This document shows, piece by piece, positions 25,251-33,403 of a stretch of DNA of 64,000 bases. The first letter of the stretch is position 1. Each line of letters starts with the position of its first letter. Source of the DNA: Brevibacillus formosus (GTDB taxonomy: Bacteria; Bacillota; Bacilli; Brevibacillales; Brevibacillaceae). A program made the translations under genes and the position numbers. The stretch spans positions 1 to 64,000 of the forward strand of contig NZ_PXZL01000030.1 in the NCBI RefSeq assembly GCF_003013405.1, in the 5' to 3' direction. The notes under the pieces were generated by a model, which was given only the letters and a program-made list of their open reading frames with translations, ran no database searches and was not told where the DNA came from.

Positions 25251-25403
25251 TTACTTCCGCTGCTCTTCTGCCGCCTGTTTTTTGGGGGTACAGCAGCTTT
25301 CCTGCTCATCCAGCAAAGCAACGCCCTTTTGATCCATTTCTTGCTTGGTTGGGTAAGCGGATACTTGCTGCAGCTCGGCATTGACATCAGACGATTGTTT
25401 CAT
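25251..25403 (-). CDS. 50-residue hydrophilic protein with CC motif
   Basis: Small ORF beginning MKQSSDVNAELQQVSAYPTK, ending EEQRK, with a Cys-Cys pair at residues 37-38. The ATG lies 8 bases after GAGGGGG. It is hydrophilic, without a membrane segment, and it ends just before a bidirectional terminator, which together with the good ribosome site supports it as a real gene. The family is not recognised; the vicinal cysteines could bind a metal or be oxidised. Confidence 0.6.
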   Translation of the reverse strand: MKQSSDVNAELQQVSAYPTKQEMDQKGVALLDEQESCCTPKKQAAEEQRK

Positions 25404-25503
25404 CCGTATGGCCCCCTCGCCGTTTTTGGTGGTACATAACTAGTATGCACGCGGTTCTAAACGACTCATTCCTAAGGAACACTGGAAGCACATGCAAATG
25501 AAC

Positions 25504-26514
25504 CTATCTGCTCATAATATGTTCAAGGTCTTTTAAGGCAGCCGCTGCTGCCGCGACAGGATCTGATTTTCCTCCAACGACTAATAAATCCCCCATGACA
25601 TCTGTTTCTACTCGTATGGCTTTTGTCGTACCTGATACAGATGCAAACGGATGGGTAAAATCCACCGCACACAGCTCAACTGCTACAGTAAGCGTGCCAT
25701 TCGCATCCTTTTGGATCGTTCCGATCAGCTTAGGAATCTTCGTATGCTTTTTCCATGTCTCGATTTGTAACGAGGTTATTTCGCGAATACTTGCACGTGC
25801 GACATCCTTTAGATTTACTTGCCCGCCAAAAGCAGCGTTTGCCAAGATCGTGAGCTTCGAAGCTGTATCCCACCCATCGATATCGTAAGAAGGGTCGGGT
25901 TCGGCAATCCCCATCTTCTGAGTGAGCTCGACTGCTTCTGCACAGGTGAGCCCCTCTTCCATCATTTTTGTGAGCACGAAGTTCGTCGTTCCCGTAAAAA
26001 TACCTTCGACTCGCTTTACTTCACAGCCTGCCAAGTTATACTGCAAAAGATCAATCGTCGGCAGGGCTGCTGCTGTTGCTCCACTCACTTTCAACGCGAC
26101 GCCATGTTTTTTGGCTAGAGCGGCTAAGCCAGCATAATCGACAACAAGCGCGCCTTTTGAAATTGCGATCGCATGCATAGCATTTTCCAATGCATAACGA
26201 ATATAAGTCAGACCGGGTCCTCCCTCTTTTTCAGATGGACCTGCCTCGATGAGCACGTCTGCTTGAGCTGACTTGATAAATTCCAGCGCGTTCCAAGATG
26301 GATTCCCTGCTTGTTTTGTATGAGCATAGTCTTCCCATTTTCCTGAATCGATTCCATTCTCATCATAGAGGCCAGAAGCTGAACGAACGACTCCCACGAG
26401 TCTGACATCCGCTTGATATAGCTCGCGATACCGCTCCCGTCGCTGCTCCAGCAGTCTGGCTACCTGTTGCCCAACTGTTCCAAAGCCTGTTAACATAATA
26501 TTCCAACGCTTCAT
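25504..26514 (-). CDS. hom: Homoserine dehydrogenase lacking the ACT domain
   Basis: A 336-residue NAD(P)-dependent dehydrogenase. Rossmann motif GFGTVGQ (10-16), VSGATAAALPTIDLL and GTTNFVLTKM, and GWDTASKLTILANA carrying the catalytic Lys. The reaction is aspartate semialdehyde to homoserine in threonine/methionine synthesis. Typical Bacillus enzymes are about 430 residues with a C-terminal ACT domain; this one lacks it, so threonine feedback through ACT is not expected. AAGGAGA precedes the ATG. It lies 30 bases after def, so the two are probably an operon. Confidence 0.85.
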   Translation of the reverse strand: MKRWNIMLTGFGTVGQQVARLLEQRRERYRELYQADVRLVGVVRSASGLYDENGIDSGKWEDYAHTKQAGNPSWNALEFIKSAQADVLIEAGPSEKEGGPGLTYIRYALENAMHAIAISKGALVVDYAGLAALAKKHGVALKVSGATAAALPTIDLLQYNLAGCEVKRVEGIFTGTTNFVLTKMMEEGLTCAEAVELTQKMGIAEPDPSYDIDGWDTASKLTILANAAFGGQVNLKDVARASIREITSLQIETWKKHTKIPKLIGTIQKDANGTLTVAVELCAVDFTHPFASVSGTTKAIRVETDVMGDLLVVGGKSDPVAAAAAALKDLEHIMSR

Positions 26515-26544
26515 GAGTCAATCTCCTTGTTGTTTATGCTCCGG

Positions 26545-27072
26545 TTATTCCCACCATTTTTTCCCACTCTTAGCTTGTAAGCGGTGCAAATCCTTACGAT
26601 TCAGTTTCTTTCCTGTTTTTGCTGAGTAGAGCTCTTCCGTATGATCAATAAACAAAATTCCTTCCAAATGGTCCATCTCGTGCTGAATACACCGAGCAAG
26701 GAAATCTTCGGCTTCAATTGTCTTCGTTTCTCCTTGGCGGTTCAACGTCTGAACTTTGACATAACTCGCCCGACGAACGATTCCAAAAACACCTGGTATC
26801 GAAAGACAAGCTTCTTGCCCTACCTGCTCACCTGATTTTTCCATCAGCACCGGATTGATCAGTTCAATCAAGCCGCTGCCGCAATCCATCACGACTAAAC
26901 GCTTGGGGATGCCAATCTGGATCGCAGACAAGCCTGCCCGACCTTTCGCAGCGTAAATCGTTTGGGTCATATCATTCAATATCTTTTCAACCTGCGGAGT
27001 AATGGATGGTACTCTTTTTGAAGTTTCACGCAAGATAGGGTCCCCCAGGCGAACGATCATGCGTTCAGCCAT
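26545..27072 (-). CDS. def: Peptide deformylase
   Basis: A 175-residue peptide deformylase that removes the formyl group from nascent proteins. Metal-binding residues Cys89 (EACLSIPG), His131 and His135 (QHEMDH) with Glu132 are present, and Gln52 in GLSAIQIG. Motifs I and II deviate from the common GxGAAAxQ and EGCLS forms (Ile before Gln52, Ala before Cys89), so substrate handling may differ. It is followed by the hom-like gene. A long hydrophilic C-terminal tail resembles the B. subtilis YkrB type. Confidence 0.9.
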   Translation of the reverse strand: MAERMIVRLGDPILRETSKRVPSITPQVEKILNDMTQTIYAAKGRAGLSAIQIGIPKRLVVMDCGSGLIELINPVLMEKSGEQVGQEACLSIPGVFGIVRRASYVKVQTLNRQGETKTIEAEDFLARCIQHEMDHLEGILFIDHTEELYSAKTGKKLNRKDLHRLQAKSGKKWWE

Positions 27073-27199
27073 CTATTTCTCCCTCCCGCATTACTCAGTT
27101 TTCGATATCAAGGTAGCAAATACGATCCTCTCTGTCAAAAGGAACCTCGCAAAATCTGAAATATCCCCTGGGCAAGGGTGACAAATGCATGTAGATACG

Positions 27200-27221
27200 C
27201 TATCTTTATTGGTAAAGATAG
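27200..27221 (+). promoter_or_regulatory. Hairpin/operator upstream of the aminotransferase
   Basis: Perfect 9-base arms CTATCTTTA (27200-27208) and TAAAGATAG (27213-27221) with a TTGG loop, in the 5' region of the aminotransferase, about 28 bases before its ATG. It could be an operator or an mRNA structure. Confidence 0.45.
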
Positions 27222-27249
27222 ATGTTTGTATATGAAAAGGGAGGCTACC

Positions 27250-28557
27250 ATGCATTCATTGGCATCAACGCTGAACGAAACCATCCAACGAGAAAACCCA
27301 CACGTATATGAAATGCTGTCCAATATCGCCAAGCTGATTTATTTCCCGAAAGAGGGGATTCTCAGCCAGTCGGCAGAAGCGAAAGCAAAAGCGAAAAAGT
27401 ACAATGCAACCATAGGGATTGCACTGGAAAACGGTCAACCGATGCACCTTAAGGTCATCCAGGATAACCTGTCTGCTTACCAGCCAAAAGACATTTACGA
27501 ATATGCTCCCCCAGCAGGAAAACCTGAGCTGCGTGCAGCATGGCGTAAAAAAATGATCGAGGAACAGCCTGCACTGGCTACTCATACGTTTAGTAACCCA
27601 ATCGTTACAAACGCATTGACCCATGGTCTGAGCATCGTGTCGGACTTGTTCGCTGACAGTGGCGATAGTGTTATCATCCCGGATAAAAACTGGGAAAACT
27701 ACGAGCTTACGTTTTCGATCCGCCGTGGTGCGGAGATGGTCTACTACCCATTGTATAACGACGAGATGAAATTTAATGCTGCTGCTTTGCGTGATGCCAT
27801 TCTCGCTCAAAAAGACAAAGGCAAAGCCATCGTCGTACTCAACTTCCCGAATAACCCAACGGGCTATACACCAGGTCCAGAGGAAGGAAAACAAATCGTC
27901 GCTGCACTCAAAGAAGGCGCAGAGGCTGGAATCAACATTGTTGCGGTGACAGATGACGCATACTTCGGCTTGTTCTTCGAAGATTCGATGCACGAATCTC
28001 TCTTCGCTAGCCTGTGCGACGTTCACCCTCGCATTCTGCCTGTAAAAGTAGATGGGGCTACCAAAGAGGATTACGTATGGGGCTTCCGTGTTGGCTTCAT
28101 TACGTATGCATCCCCATCCAGCGACTTGCTCAGCGCTTTGGAGCAGAAGACTATGGGAATCATCCGCGCGACACTTTCCAGCGGATCGCATCCTTCCCAA
28201 ACATTCGTCCTGCAGGCAATCACTGCACCGGAGTACAAAGCACAGAAACAGGAGAAATTCGATATCATGAAAGGTCGCGCCAACCGCACCAAGGAAGTGC
28301 TCGACAGCGGTAAATACGATGACGTGTGGACCTACTATCCTTTCAACTCCGGCTACTTCATGTGCCTCAAGCTAAAGACTGTCGAAGCGGAAACATTGCG
28401 CCAGCACTTGCTGGAACAGTATGGCGTCGGTACGATCGCTCTCGGTCAAACCGATTTGCGCATTGCCTTCTCCTGCATTGAAGAAGAAAACATTGCGGAC
28501 TTGTTCGACTTGGTCTACAGCGGTGTCAAAGATTTGGAAAATGCAGCGACCAAATAA
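27250..28557 (+). CDS. Class I/II PLP-dependent aminotransferase
   Basis: A 435-residue PLP-dependent aminotransferase. Visible features: NFPNNPTGYTP (PLP-binding Asn), TDDAYFGLF (Asp/Tyr), and VDGATKEDYVWGFRVG, in which Lys is the probable Schiff base and the later Arg binds the carboxylate. The C-terminal part is typical of class I enzymes (GYFMCLKL). The start at ATG 27250 follows AAAGGGAGG; the frame extends upstream but is unsupported there. The substrate is not deducible. It diverges from def. Confidence 0.9.
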   Translation: MHSLASTLNETIQRENPHVYEMLSNIAKLIYFPKEGILSQSAEAKAKAKKYNATIGIALENGQPMHLKVIQDNLSAYQPKDIYEYAPPAGKPELRAAWRKKMIEEQPALATHTFSNPIVTNALTHGLSIVSDLFADSGDSVIIPDKNWENYELTFSIRRGAEMVYYPLYNDEMKFNAAALRDAILAQKDKGKAIVVLNFPNNPTGYTPGPEEGKQIVAALKEGAEAGINIVAVTDDAYFGLFFEDSMHESLFASLCDVHPRILPVKVDGATKEDYVWGFRVGFITYASPSSDLLSALEQKTMGIIRATLSSGSHPSQTFVLQAITAPEYKAQKQEKFDIMKGRANRTKEVLDSGKYDDVWTYYPFNSGYFMCLKLKTVEAETLRQHLLEQYGVGTIALGQTDLRIAFSCIEEENIADLFDLVYSGVKDLENAATK

Positions 28558-28573
28558 ATGTAACTTGCTCTAT

Positions 28574-28612
28574 TACAAAAGCGTCTTGACCTCGTGTCAG
28601 GGCGCTTTTCGT
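28574..28612 (+). terminator. Aminotransferase terminator
   Basis: AAAAGCG..TTGAC / GTCAG..CGCTTTT hairpin followed by T-rich sequence. Confidence 0.75.
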
Positions 28613-28687
28613 TTTCTTTCAAAAAAAGCCCCGGTTACCCAAGACGTATAAAACGAGGGTTTCCGAGACCTTTCCATCATGCTATTT

Positions 28688-29590
28688 CTATTCGCTTTCA
28701 ATCGACGAACGCATAAGCCGAGGCTGCTGTGTACCAATAAAAATGGAGGCGAGCACCAGAATCATTCCCACTCCGTGCATCCAAGTAAATGTTTCATTCA
28801 AGAAAAGGACAGCCACGAGAGCAGCACTTATCGGCATCATTCCGGTGAACAAGCCCGCTTTGGAAGCCTCCACCTTCTCCACTCCTTTGTACCAGAGAAA
28901 GAAGGATAAGACGCTGGCCGTAAACGCATAGTACACAAGAAGCCACCATACATTTGCTGGTACGGTACCCCAATCAAACCGCAAGCTTTCCCAGATCGCA
29001 AACGGAAGAAACAAGACAAAGCTGATGACATTAATCGCAGCCGTCATTTGAAAAGGGGTAATTTTCCCCGACAGTCTTTTGGCGAAAATCGTGAAAAGGG
29101 CTTCACTGACGACTGCAAAAAATACAAGCAAATTGCCAAGCATGCTTACCCAGTTTTGCTCCCCTCCGCTTCCTGTGAACGTAATGAATCCGATACCGCC
29201 CACTGAAAGACCAATTGCCACTAAGCTGTTAGCCTGTAATTTTTCCTTGAGAATCCAGAAAGAAAACAAAGCAATACAGGCAGGTACCGTACTCGTAATG
29301 ATACCGGCTGCCGTAGCGGTCGTCGACTGAACGCCGTACAGCATGCAAATACTAAACAGAAACACGCCGAAAAACGACTGCCAGAATAACACCTTGCCTT
29401 CCTCACGGCTCCAAGATGTTTTCCATTCCCCACGCATAGCAAGCAGCGGCAATAGGATGACGATCACGAGTAAAAAGCGCAGCTCCGAAAACAAAAACAC
29501 AGGAACATGGGAAACGATTTCTTTCCCGATGGAGATGTTGCTTCCGACCAAGGCCATAGCCAAGGCTAACTGAATGTAAGCTAACAGCAT
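28688..29590 (-). CDS. EamA/DMT-family transporter
   Basis: A 300-residue membrane protein with 10 predicted helices, made up of two EamA repeats of five helices each (about 1-135 and 145-290, e.g. AAGIITSTVPACIALFSFWIL and GLFTGMMPISAALVAVLFLNE). These exporters usually carry amino acids or other metabolites outward. The ATG has a ribosome site about 12 bases upstream (GAAGGGAG). The acyltransferase gene ends 62 bases upstream on the same strand, so they may be cotranscribed. Confidence 0.88.
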   Translation of the reverse strand: MLLAYIQLALAMALVGSNISIGKEIVSHVPVFLFSELRFLLVIVILLPLLAMRGEWKTSWSREEGKVLFWQSFFGVFLFSICMLYGVQSTTATAAGIITSTVPACIALFSFWILKEKLQANSLVAIGLSVGGIGFITFTGSGGEQNWVSMLGNLLVFFAVVSEALFTIFAKRLSGKITPFQMTAAINVISFVLFLPFAIWESLRFDWGTVPANVWWLLVYYAFTASVLSFFLWYKGVEKVEASKAGLFTGMMPISAALVAVLFLNETFTWMHGVGMILVLASIFIGTQQPRLMRSSIESE

Positions 29591-29652
29591 GACGGCTCGC
29601 TTCTCCCTTCAACCTCCTGCAAATTCTCTACATCTGGCCAAACTGCTTGCGA

Positions 29653-30834
29653 TTAACCTGCGTTTTGCCATTCCTTTTGAGAGGACGGGATCTTTTTTGT
29701 CTTTTTCTCTGCTGCTCCCACCAACAAGGAACCAAACGGCAGTTTTCCCAGCCCATAGGATATGGCAAAAGAAAGAATGGAGCACAAGACGAATGCTACC
29801 ATACTTCCCCACACGCCCGTGTGAAAAAGCTGAAGCTCGCGCAAAAGCTTCATCAAGTACGTCAAGATCAGCGCATGAATCAAATACGCTCCGTACGAAT
29901 ATTTCCCAAGGAGCCCTAGCCAATGTGTCCATTTGGACTGCTTTTTGCTCATCCATAGGCAGAGCGCGTACACAGCCAGTAAGCAAGCCATCGTATACAG
30001 GAACATGGACGGTTTCAAGGATGTCGCTACGTTTAAATTGATCTGGCCTTGCCCTGAATCACGGAAAAGTTCATAGCCAATAACTGCGTACAGGACAGCA
30101 ACCGAAGCAATGATCCATTGCCAGTATTTTTTCAGGATGGCACGAAATGCAGGCAAACTGAAGGCAACTAAGCCACCGAACAAAAAGTAATAGAAATAAT
30201 AGAACGCATTTCGATCGCGGTATTTGATGAAATACGTATCAAGCCAATTCATATCGAATCGGAAGCCGTGGGCCGGGATGTACCGCGCTGAAAACCACAT
30301 GAGACCTCCATAAATCAATCCGGTGACACCAAGGGCGACAATGAGACGAAAACGGCTTGTCACGAATCTGCGGAAAAGTTCAAATACTTTTTGCCAAAAT
30401 GGATACAAAAGATAGAACTGAAAAATCATCACGACAAACCACAGATGATACGAGGATGTCCCTGTCAGAAAATTTTTGCTTACATTCCAGACGAACGCTG
30501 CTCCCTCACCCAAAGGCTTATTCATCAAGTAAAGATAGACCACCGACCATATTCCATACGGAACCAAAATCTCGGTTATTCGTTTACGCGTGAAGGAAAT
30601 GTAGTTCACTTTTTCAGAGTAGTTGTAAAACAAAACAAGACCCGTGATGAAAATGAATGCTGGTACCGCGAATTTTAGCAAATGAAACAGCATTCCGTAG
30701 ATGATCGACACCTGCTCTGTCAGTCCCGGCTCCCGAATATACACACCAATGACATGCTGATAAACCACAGCCAAGAATGCAAAGGCCCGGATCAGATCCA
30801 ACTCACCAATTCGTTCTTTTCGAGCCATAACCAA
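29653..30834 (-). CDS. Acyltransferase 3 family membrane protein
   Basis: A 393-residue integral membrane acyltransferase (OafA/WecH type), about 10 helices. Near the N-terminus it reads ELDLIRAFAFLAVVYQHVIG, matching the family's RxxxxxxVxxxH pattern, and has SYHLWFVVMIF. Members O-acetylate cell-wall or surface glycans. TTG 30834 sits 8 bases after AAGGA; ATG two codons later is an alternative. The acceptor is unknown. Confidence 0.88.
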   Translation of the reverse strand: MVMARKERIGELDLIRAFAFLAVVYQHVIGVYIREPGLTEQVSIIYGMLFHLLKFAVPAFIFITGLVLFYNYSEKVNYISFTRKRITEILVPYGIWSVVYLYLMNKPLGEGAAFVWNVSKNFLTGTSSYHLWFVVMIFQFYLLYPFWQKVFELFRRFVTSRFRLIVALGVTGLIYGGLMWFSARYIPAHGFRFDMNWLDTYFIKYRDRNAFYYFYYFLFGGLVAFSLPAFRAILKKYWQWIIASVAVLYAVIGYELFRDSGQGQINLNVATSLKPSMFLYTMACLLAVYALCLWMSKKQSKWTHWLGLLGKYSYGAYLIHALILTYLMKLLRELQLFHTGVWGSMVAFVLCSILSFAISYGLGKLPFGSLLVGAAEKKTKKIPSSQKEWQNAG

Positions 30835-30919
30835 ATACCATATCCTTCCTGTTTTTACGAAAAAAAGTGCTACCTTCCATCTTACCGACCAAAAGTCAGT
30901 CTGGCAAGTCTCAAATCAA

Positions 30920-30955
30920 AAAGACTGATACCCTATGGAGCGGTATCAGTCGCTA
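30920..30955 (-). terminator. DUF2071 gene terminator
   Basis: Arms GACTGATACC (30923-30932) and GGTATCAGTC (30942-30951), T5 on the minus strand. Confidence 0.88.
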
Positions 30956-31735
30956 CTATCCATCTTGATCCGCAGATAGATCCGCTAGACTTCGAATCGG
31001 CCAAATCAGACTTTGTACCCCACGTGAATACAGTGCTAGATGCGGAGAATCCGTGAGTGGGATCGAAAGGTTTTCGGTCATCGAGTTTTCACGAATATGA
31101 AAGGCTGTCTCCTGTAGCTGCCACGGCTCGTGTACCACATCCGCAAACATCATTTGCTTCGTTCTGTTACAGCTGCAAAAGAGCGTGTATCGCTCCGTCA
31201 GCCAGTGCACCAGCGTTCCCTCTTTGGCTAAAAATTTGTCAGCGAGAGGCTGGTAGCTGCCTTCGAACGAGGGAGACTGAGGTAGACCAGACAGACGTCG
31301 AGAGGTAAAATCGATCTGATCCACTTGGCGATGAAAAGTCATTTGGGCCCGATAATACGGCAGTCGGTACCAAAATTTCGCAATCTTAATCACTAAAGGA
31401 TTCGACGTATCTAGCGAAAGAAAATACACGCCCGTCTTCCCTTTCGCTTTCACATACGTTCTAACATTGATTTCAGGAAAAGTCGTCGTGAATGGTACGG
31501 ATGGCATCCGACGCAGACGCACGCCACTCAGCAAAAACGGGATCATACTGATCCAGGCCTTGCCATCGTAGGTATCGAGCTCAAGCCCTGCTGGAATCAG
31601 CGCTTCGATAGACGCCGGGGAAATCGCCCAATGTAAAAAAAGAAGATGCTCCCACGTCTGCGTCATGGTCCATCCGTTGTAGTGTGCAGGCGACTTGATT
31701 TGGATGATCCTCTGTTCGATACGAATCCCTCCCAT
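30956..31735 (-). CDS. DUF2071 (YqjF-like) protein
   Basis: About 259 residues, matching the DUF2071/YqjF family: TWEHLLFLHWAISPASIEALIPAGLELDTYDGKAWISMIPF, then the FPEINVRTYV segment. The function of the family is unknown. The start is uncertain: the frame runs to 31750 (TTG), with ATG 31735 and ATG 31666 as other options; none has an ideal ribosome site. The C-terminal sequence ends in an unremarkable helix. It follows the FMN-binding gene by about 20 bases, so both are probably one operon. Confidence 0.75.
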   Translation of the reverse strand: MGGIRIEQRIIQIKSPAHYNGWTMTQTWEHLLFLHWAISPASIEALIPAGLELDTYDGKAWISMIPFLLSGVRLRRMPSVPFTTTFPEINVRTYVKAKGKTGVYFLSLDTSNPLVIKIAKFWYRLPYYRAQMTFHRQVDQIDFTSRRLSGLPQSPSFEGSYQPLADKFLAKEGTLVHWLTERYTLFCSCNRTKQMMFADVVHEPWQLQETAFHIRENSMTENLSIPLTDSPHLALYSRGVQSLIWPIRSLADLSADQDG

Positions 31736-31756
31736 TCGTACGTCGATCAAGCGATT

Positions 31757-33169
31757 TTAACTGGAAGAGGATGAATGATAGGCAAGGGGTACTTTCGTCA
31801 CTTTGCTCGTCATCTCATCGAGTGAGACGAGATCCGCTGCGGTCACTTCACGAAGAGACGTTTTCCCCAGTGCGAGGATGGCAATTTCCATCTCATCCAC
31901 AAACGAAAGAAAAAAGTTAGTCAAGTATTTCGCGGCTGAATCGGGGTCGAATTTGTTTTTCAAGCTCCCTGGATAGGTGATCAGCTCTGTCGGCGGTTCC
32001 CATGGTATTGCTTTTGTCACCTGATCATGAGTCATCGCCCACAAAACAGCCGTCCCCATAAAGATGCCGTCTGCTCCCAAAGCAAGAGCTTTCAAGCACT
32101 CACCCGGGGTATTATATCCGCCCCCAGACAATAAGGTAATTCGTTCTTTCACACCTTTTTTCTTCAAATAGCGCACGGCGCGGGTCAGGGCATAAATCGT
32201 CGGCAAACCGAAATCATCCTCAAGAATGGGAGGTCCTCCTTTTGTCCCCGCTTGTCCGCCATCAATACTGATAAAATCTACACCTGCTTGGATTACAATC
32301 TCCAGGTCTTTTTCAAGAATGGCACTGGCACAGATTTTGACGCCAATCGGAACGCCGTCTGTTATTGTGCGCAACGTGTCTACGAGCTTCTTGAGATCCT
32401 CCGGCTTCGATACTTCCGGGTGCCGCGAGGGAATGACGATCATTTCTTCATCCTGAACCCCCATGATTTCAGCAGCTCTTCCCTGGATATATTCAGCGGG
32501 GATAAAGCTCGCGGCAGCTGCAGTCGCCCCCTGCCCAAAATGGATTTCGATGGCGTCCGCTTGTCGCAAAATTTCCGGCTCCTTTGCCCACTTTCCCGAG
32601 TTGTATTGGAGAATCAGATGTTTGGCATATTTCCTTTCTTCCGGCAGTAACGGACCTTCACCCGTATTCGTCAAACTCCCCACTGCGGCCGTTCCTTTTG
32701 CCATCGCGATTTTCACATCGGCACTTACGCCAATACCGTATCCCATTGCCCCTGCCATGAGCGGAATGTCCAAGGTTAACGGCTTTTTTGCCATGGGTCC
32801 AATCGTAATTCGCATATCCACTTCTGCATCCTCACTCGAAGGCATCTTGGCTATCTGTGCAGGAGAAAATATCAAGCTATCGAAGTTCAAGAACTTGCGT
32901 GGACTTCCGAAAGGACGCTCAATGGCTTGTCCAGTAGCTGCTCGCAAGCTGTTCTCCAGAACGTAGCGTGGACTGACTTTGGTCATTGCGGAGACCATCT
33001 CAAAAATATTTTCCGGATAGCGGTCTGACATAAGGCGCTTCATGAACTTAGCGAGCACCCACTGGGTAAGAGGGCGAAAAAGACAGATCAAAAGCAGTCC
33101 CACCACGATGAGTGCTGCCATTGATCCTACAAAGGAGCCGATCAAAAACGGAATCCAGTTGCTCGCCAT
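31757..33169 (-). CDS. FMN-binding glutamate-synthase-like protein with N-terminal membrane anchor
   Basis: A 470-residue protein. A single transmembrane helix (about 6-28) anchors a domain homologous to the FMN/[3Fe-4S] part of glutamate synthase: LMAGAMGYGIGVSADVKIAMAKG, GVDFISIDGGQAGTKGGPP, LLSGGGYNTPGECLKALALGAD. The glutamine amidotransferase domain is absent. The reaction is unknown; related proteins are annotated as glutamate-synthase-related. The start at ATG 33169 has GGAGAGAG upstream. Confidence 0.85.
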   Translation of the reverse strand: MASNWIPFLIGSFVGSMAALIVVGLLLICLFRPLTQWVLAKFMKRLMSDRYPENIFEMVSAMTKVSPRYVLENSLRAATGQAIERPFGSPRKFLNFDSLIFSPAQIAKMPSSEDAEVDMRITIGPMAKKPLTLDIPLMAGAMGYGIGVSADVKIAMAKGTAAVGSLTNTGEGPLLPEERKYAKHLILQYNSGKWAKEPEILRQADAIEIHFGQGATAAAASFIPAEYIQGRAAEIMGVQDEEMIVIPSRHPEVSKPEDLKKLVDTLRTITDGVPIGVKICASAILEKDLEIVIQAGVDFISIDGGQAGTKGGPPILEDDFGLPTIYALTRAVRYLKKKGVKERITLLSGGGYNTPGECLKALALGADGIFMGTAVLWAMTHDQVTKAIPWEPPTELITYPGSLKNKFDPDSAAKYLTNFFLSFVDEMEIAILALGKTSLREVTAADLVSLDEMTSKVTKVPLAYHSSSSS

Positions 33170-33304
33170 CCTCTCTCTCCTTCCAACTGTCAGAGCGCTG
33201 CTGCTTGTTACTAGGCTTGTGAGATAGGAAAATTTTGCCCCAATCATGCCACTTTTATCCGAGGCTCTGCGCTAACGCTGAAGGAACAAAAAGAAACGCC
33301 CAAA

Positions 33305-33403
33305 TTAACTGGACGTTTTCGAGCGAAGCCTTTTCCACAAATAAAAATAACAGGACGTCAGCACAAGCACGACAGCCATTGTCATGAGCGTGTCAAATCG
33401 CAT
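33305..33403 (-). CDS. 32-residue single-span membrane peptide
   Basis: ORF starting MRFDTLMTMAVVLVLTSC, with one hydrophobic helix (about 5-23) and a basic C-terminus ending RLRSKTSS, so probably N-out/C-in. The ATG is 5 bases after a perfect AAGGAGG. It overlaps the 3' end of the DUF418 gene by 11 bases, so its translation is probably coupled to that gene. The strength of the ribosome site makes it convincing despite its length. Confidence 0.6.
   Translation of the reverse strand: MRFDTLMTMAVVLVLTSCYFYLWKRLRSKTSS

Noticed and set aside
24491-25387. 298-residue minus-strand ORF opposite the CAP gene
   Set aside because: Shadow frame of the CAP gene; the CAP gene has a signal peptide, intact domain and riboswitch.
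28620-28690. Additional terminator for the EamA gene on the minus strand
   Set aside because: The stem has mismatches and is not convincing, though a T-run exists.
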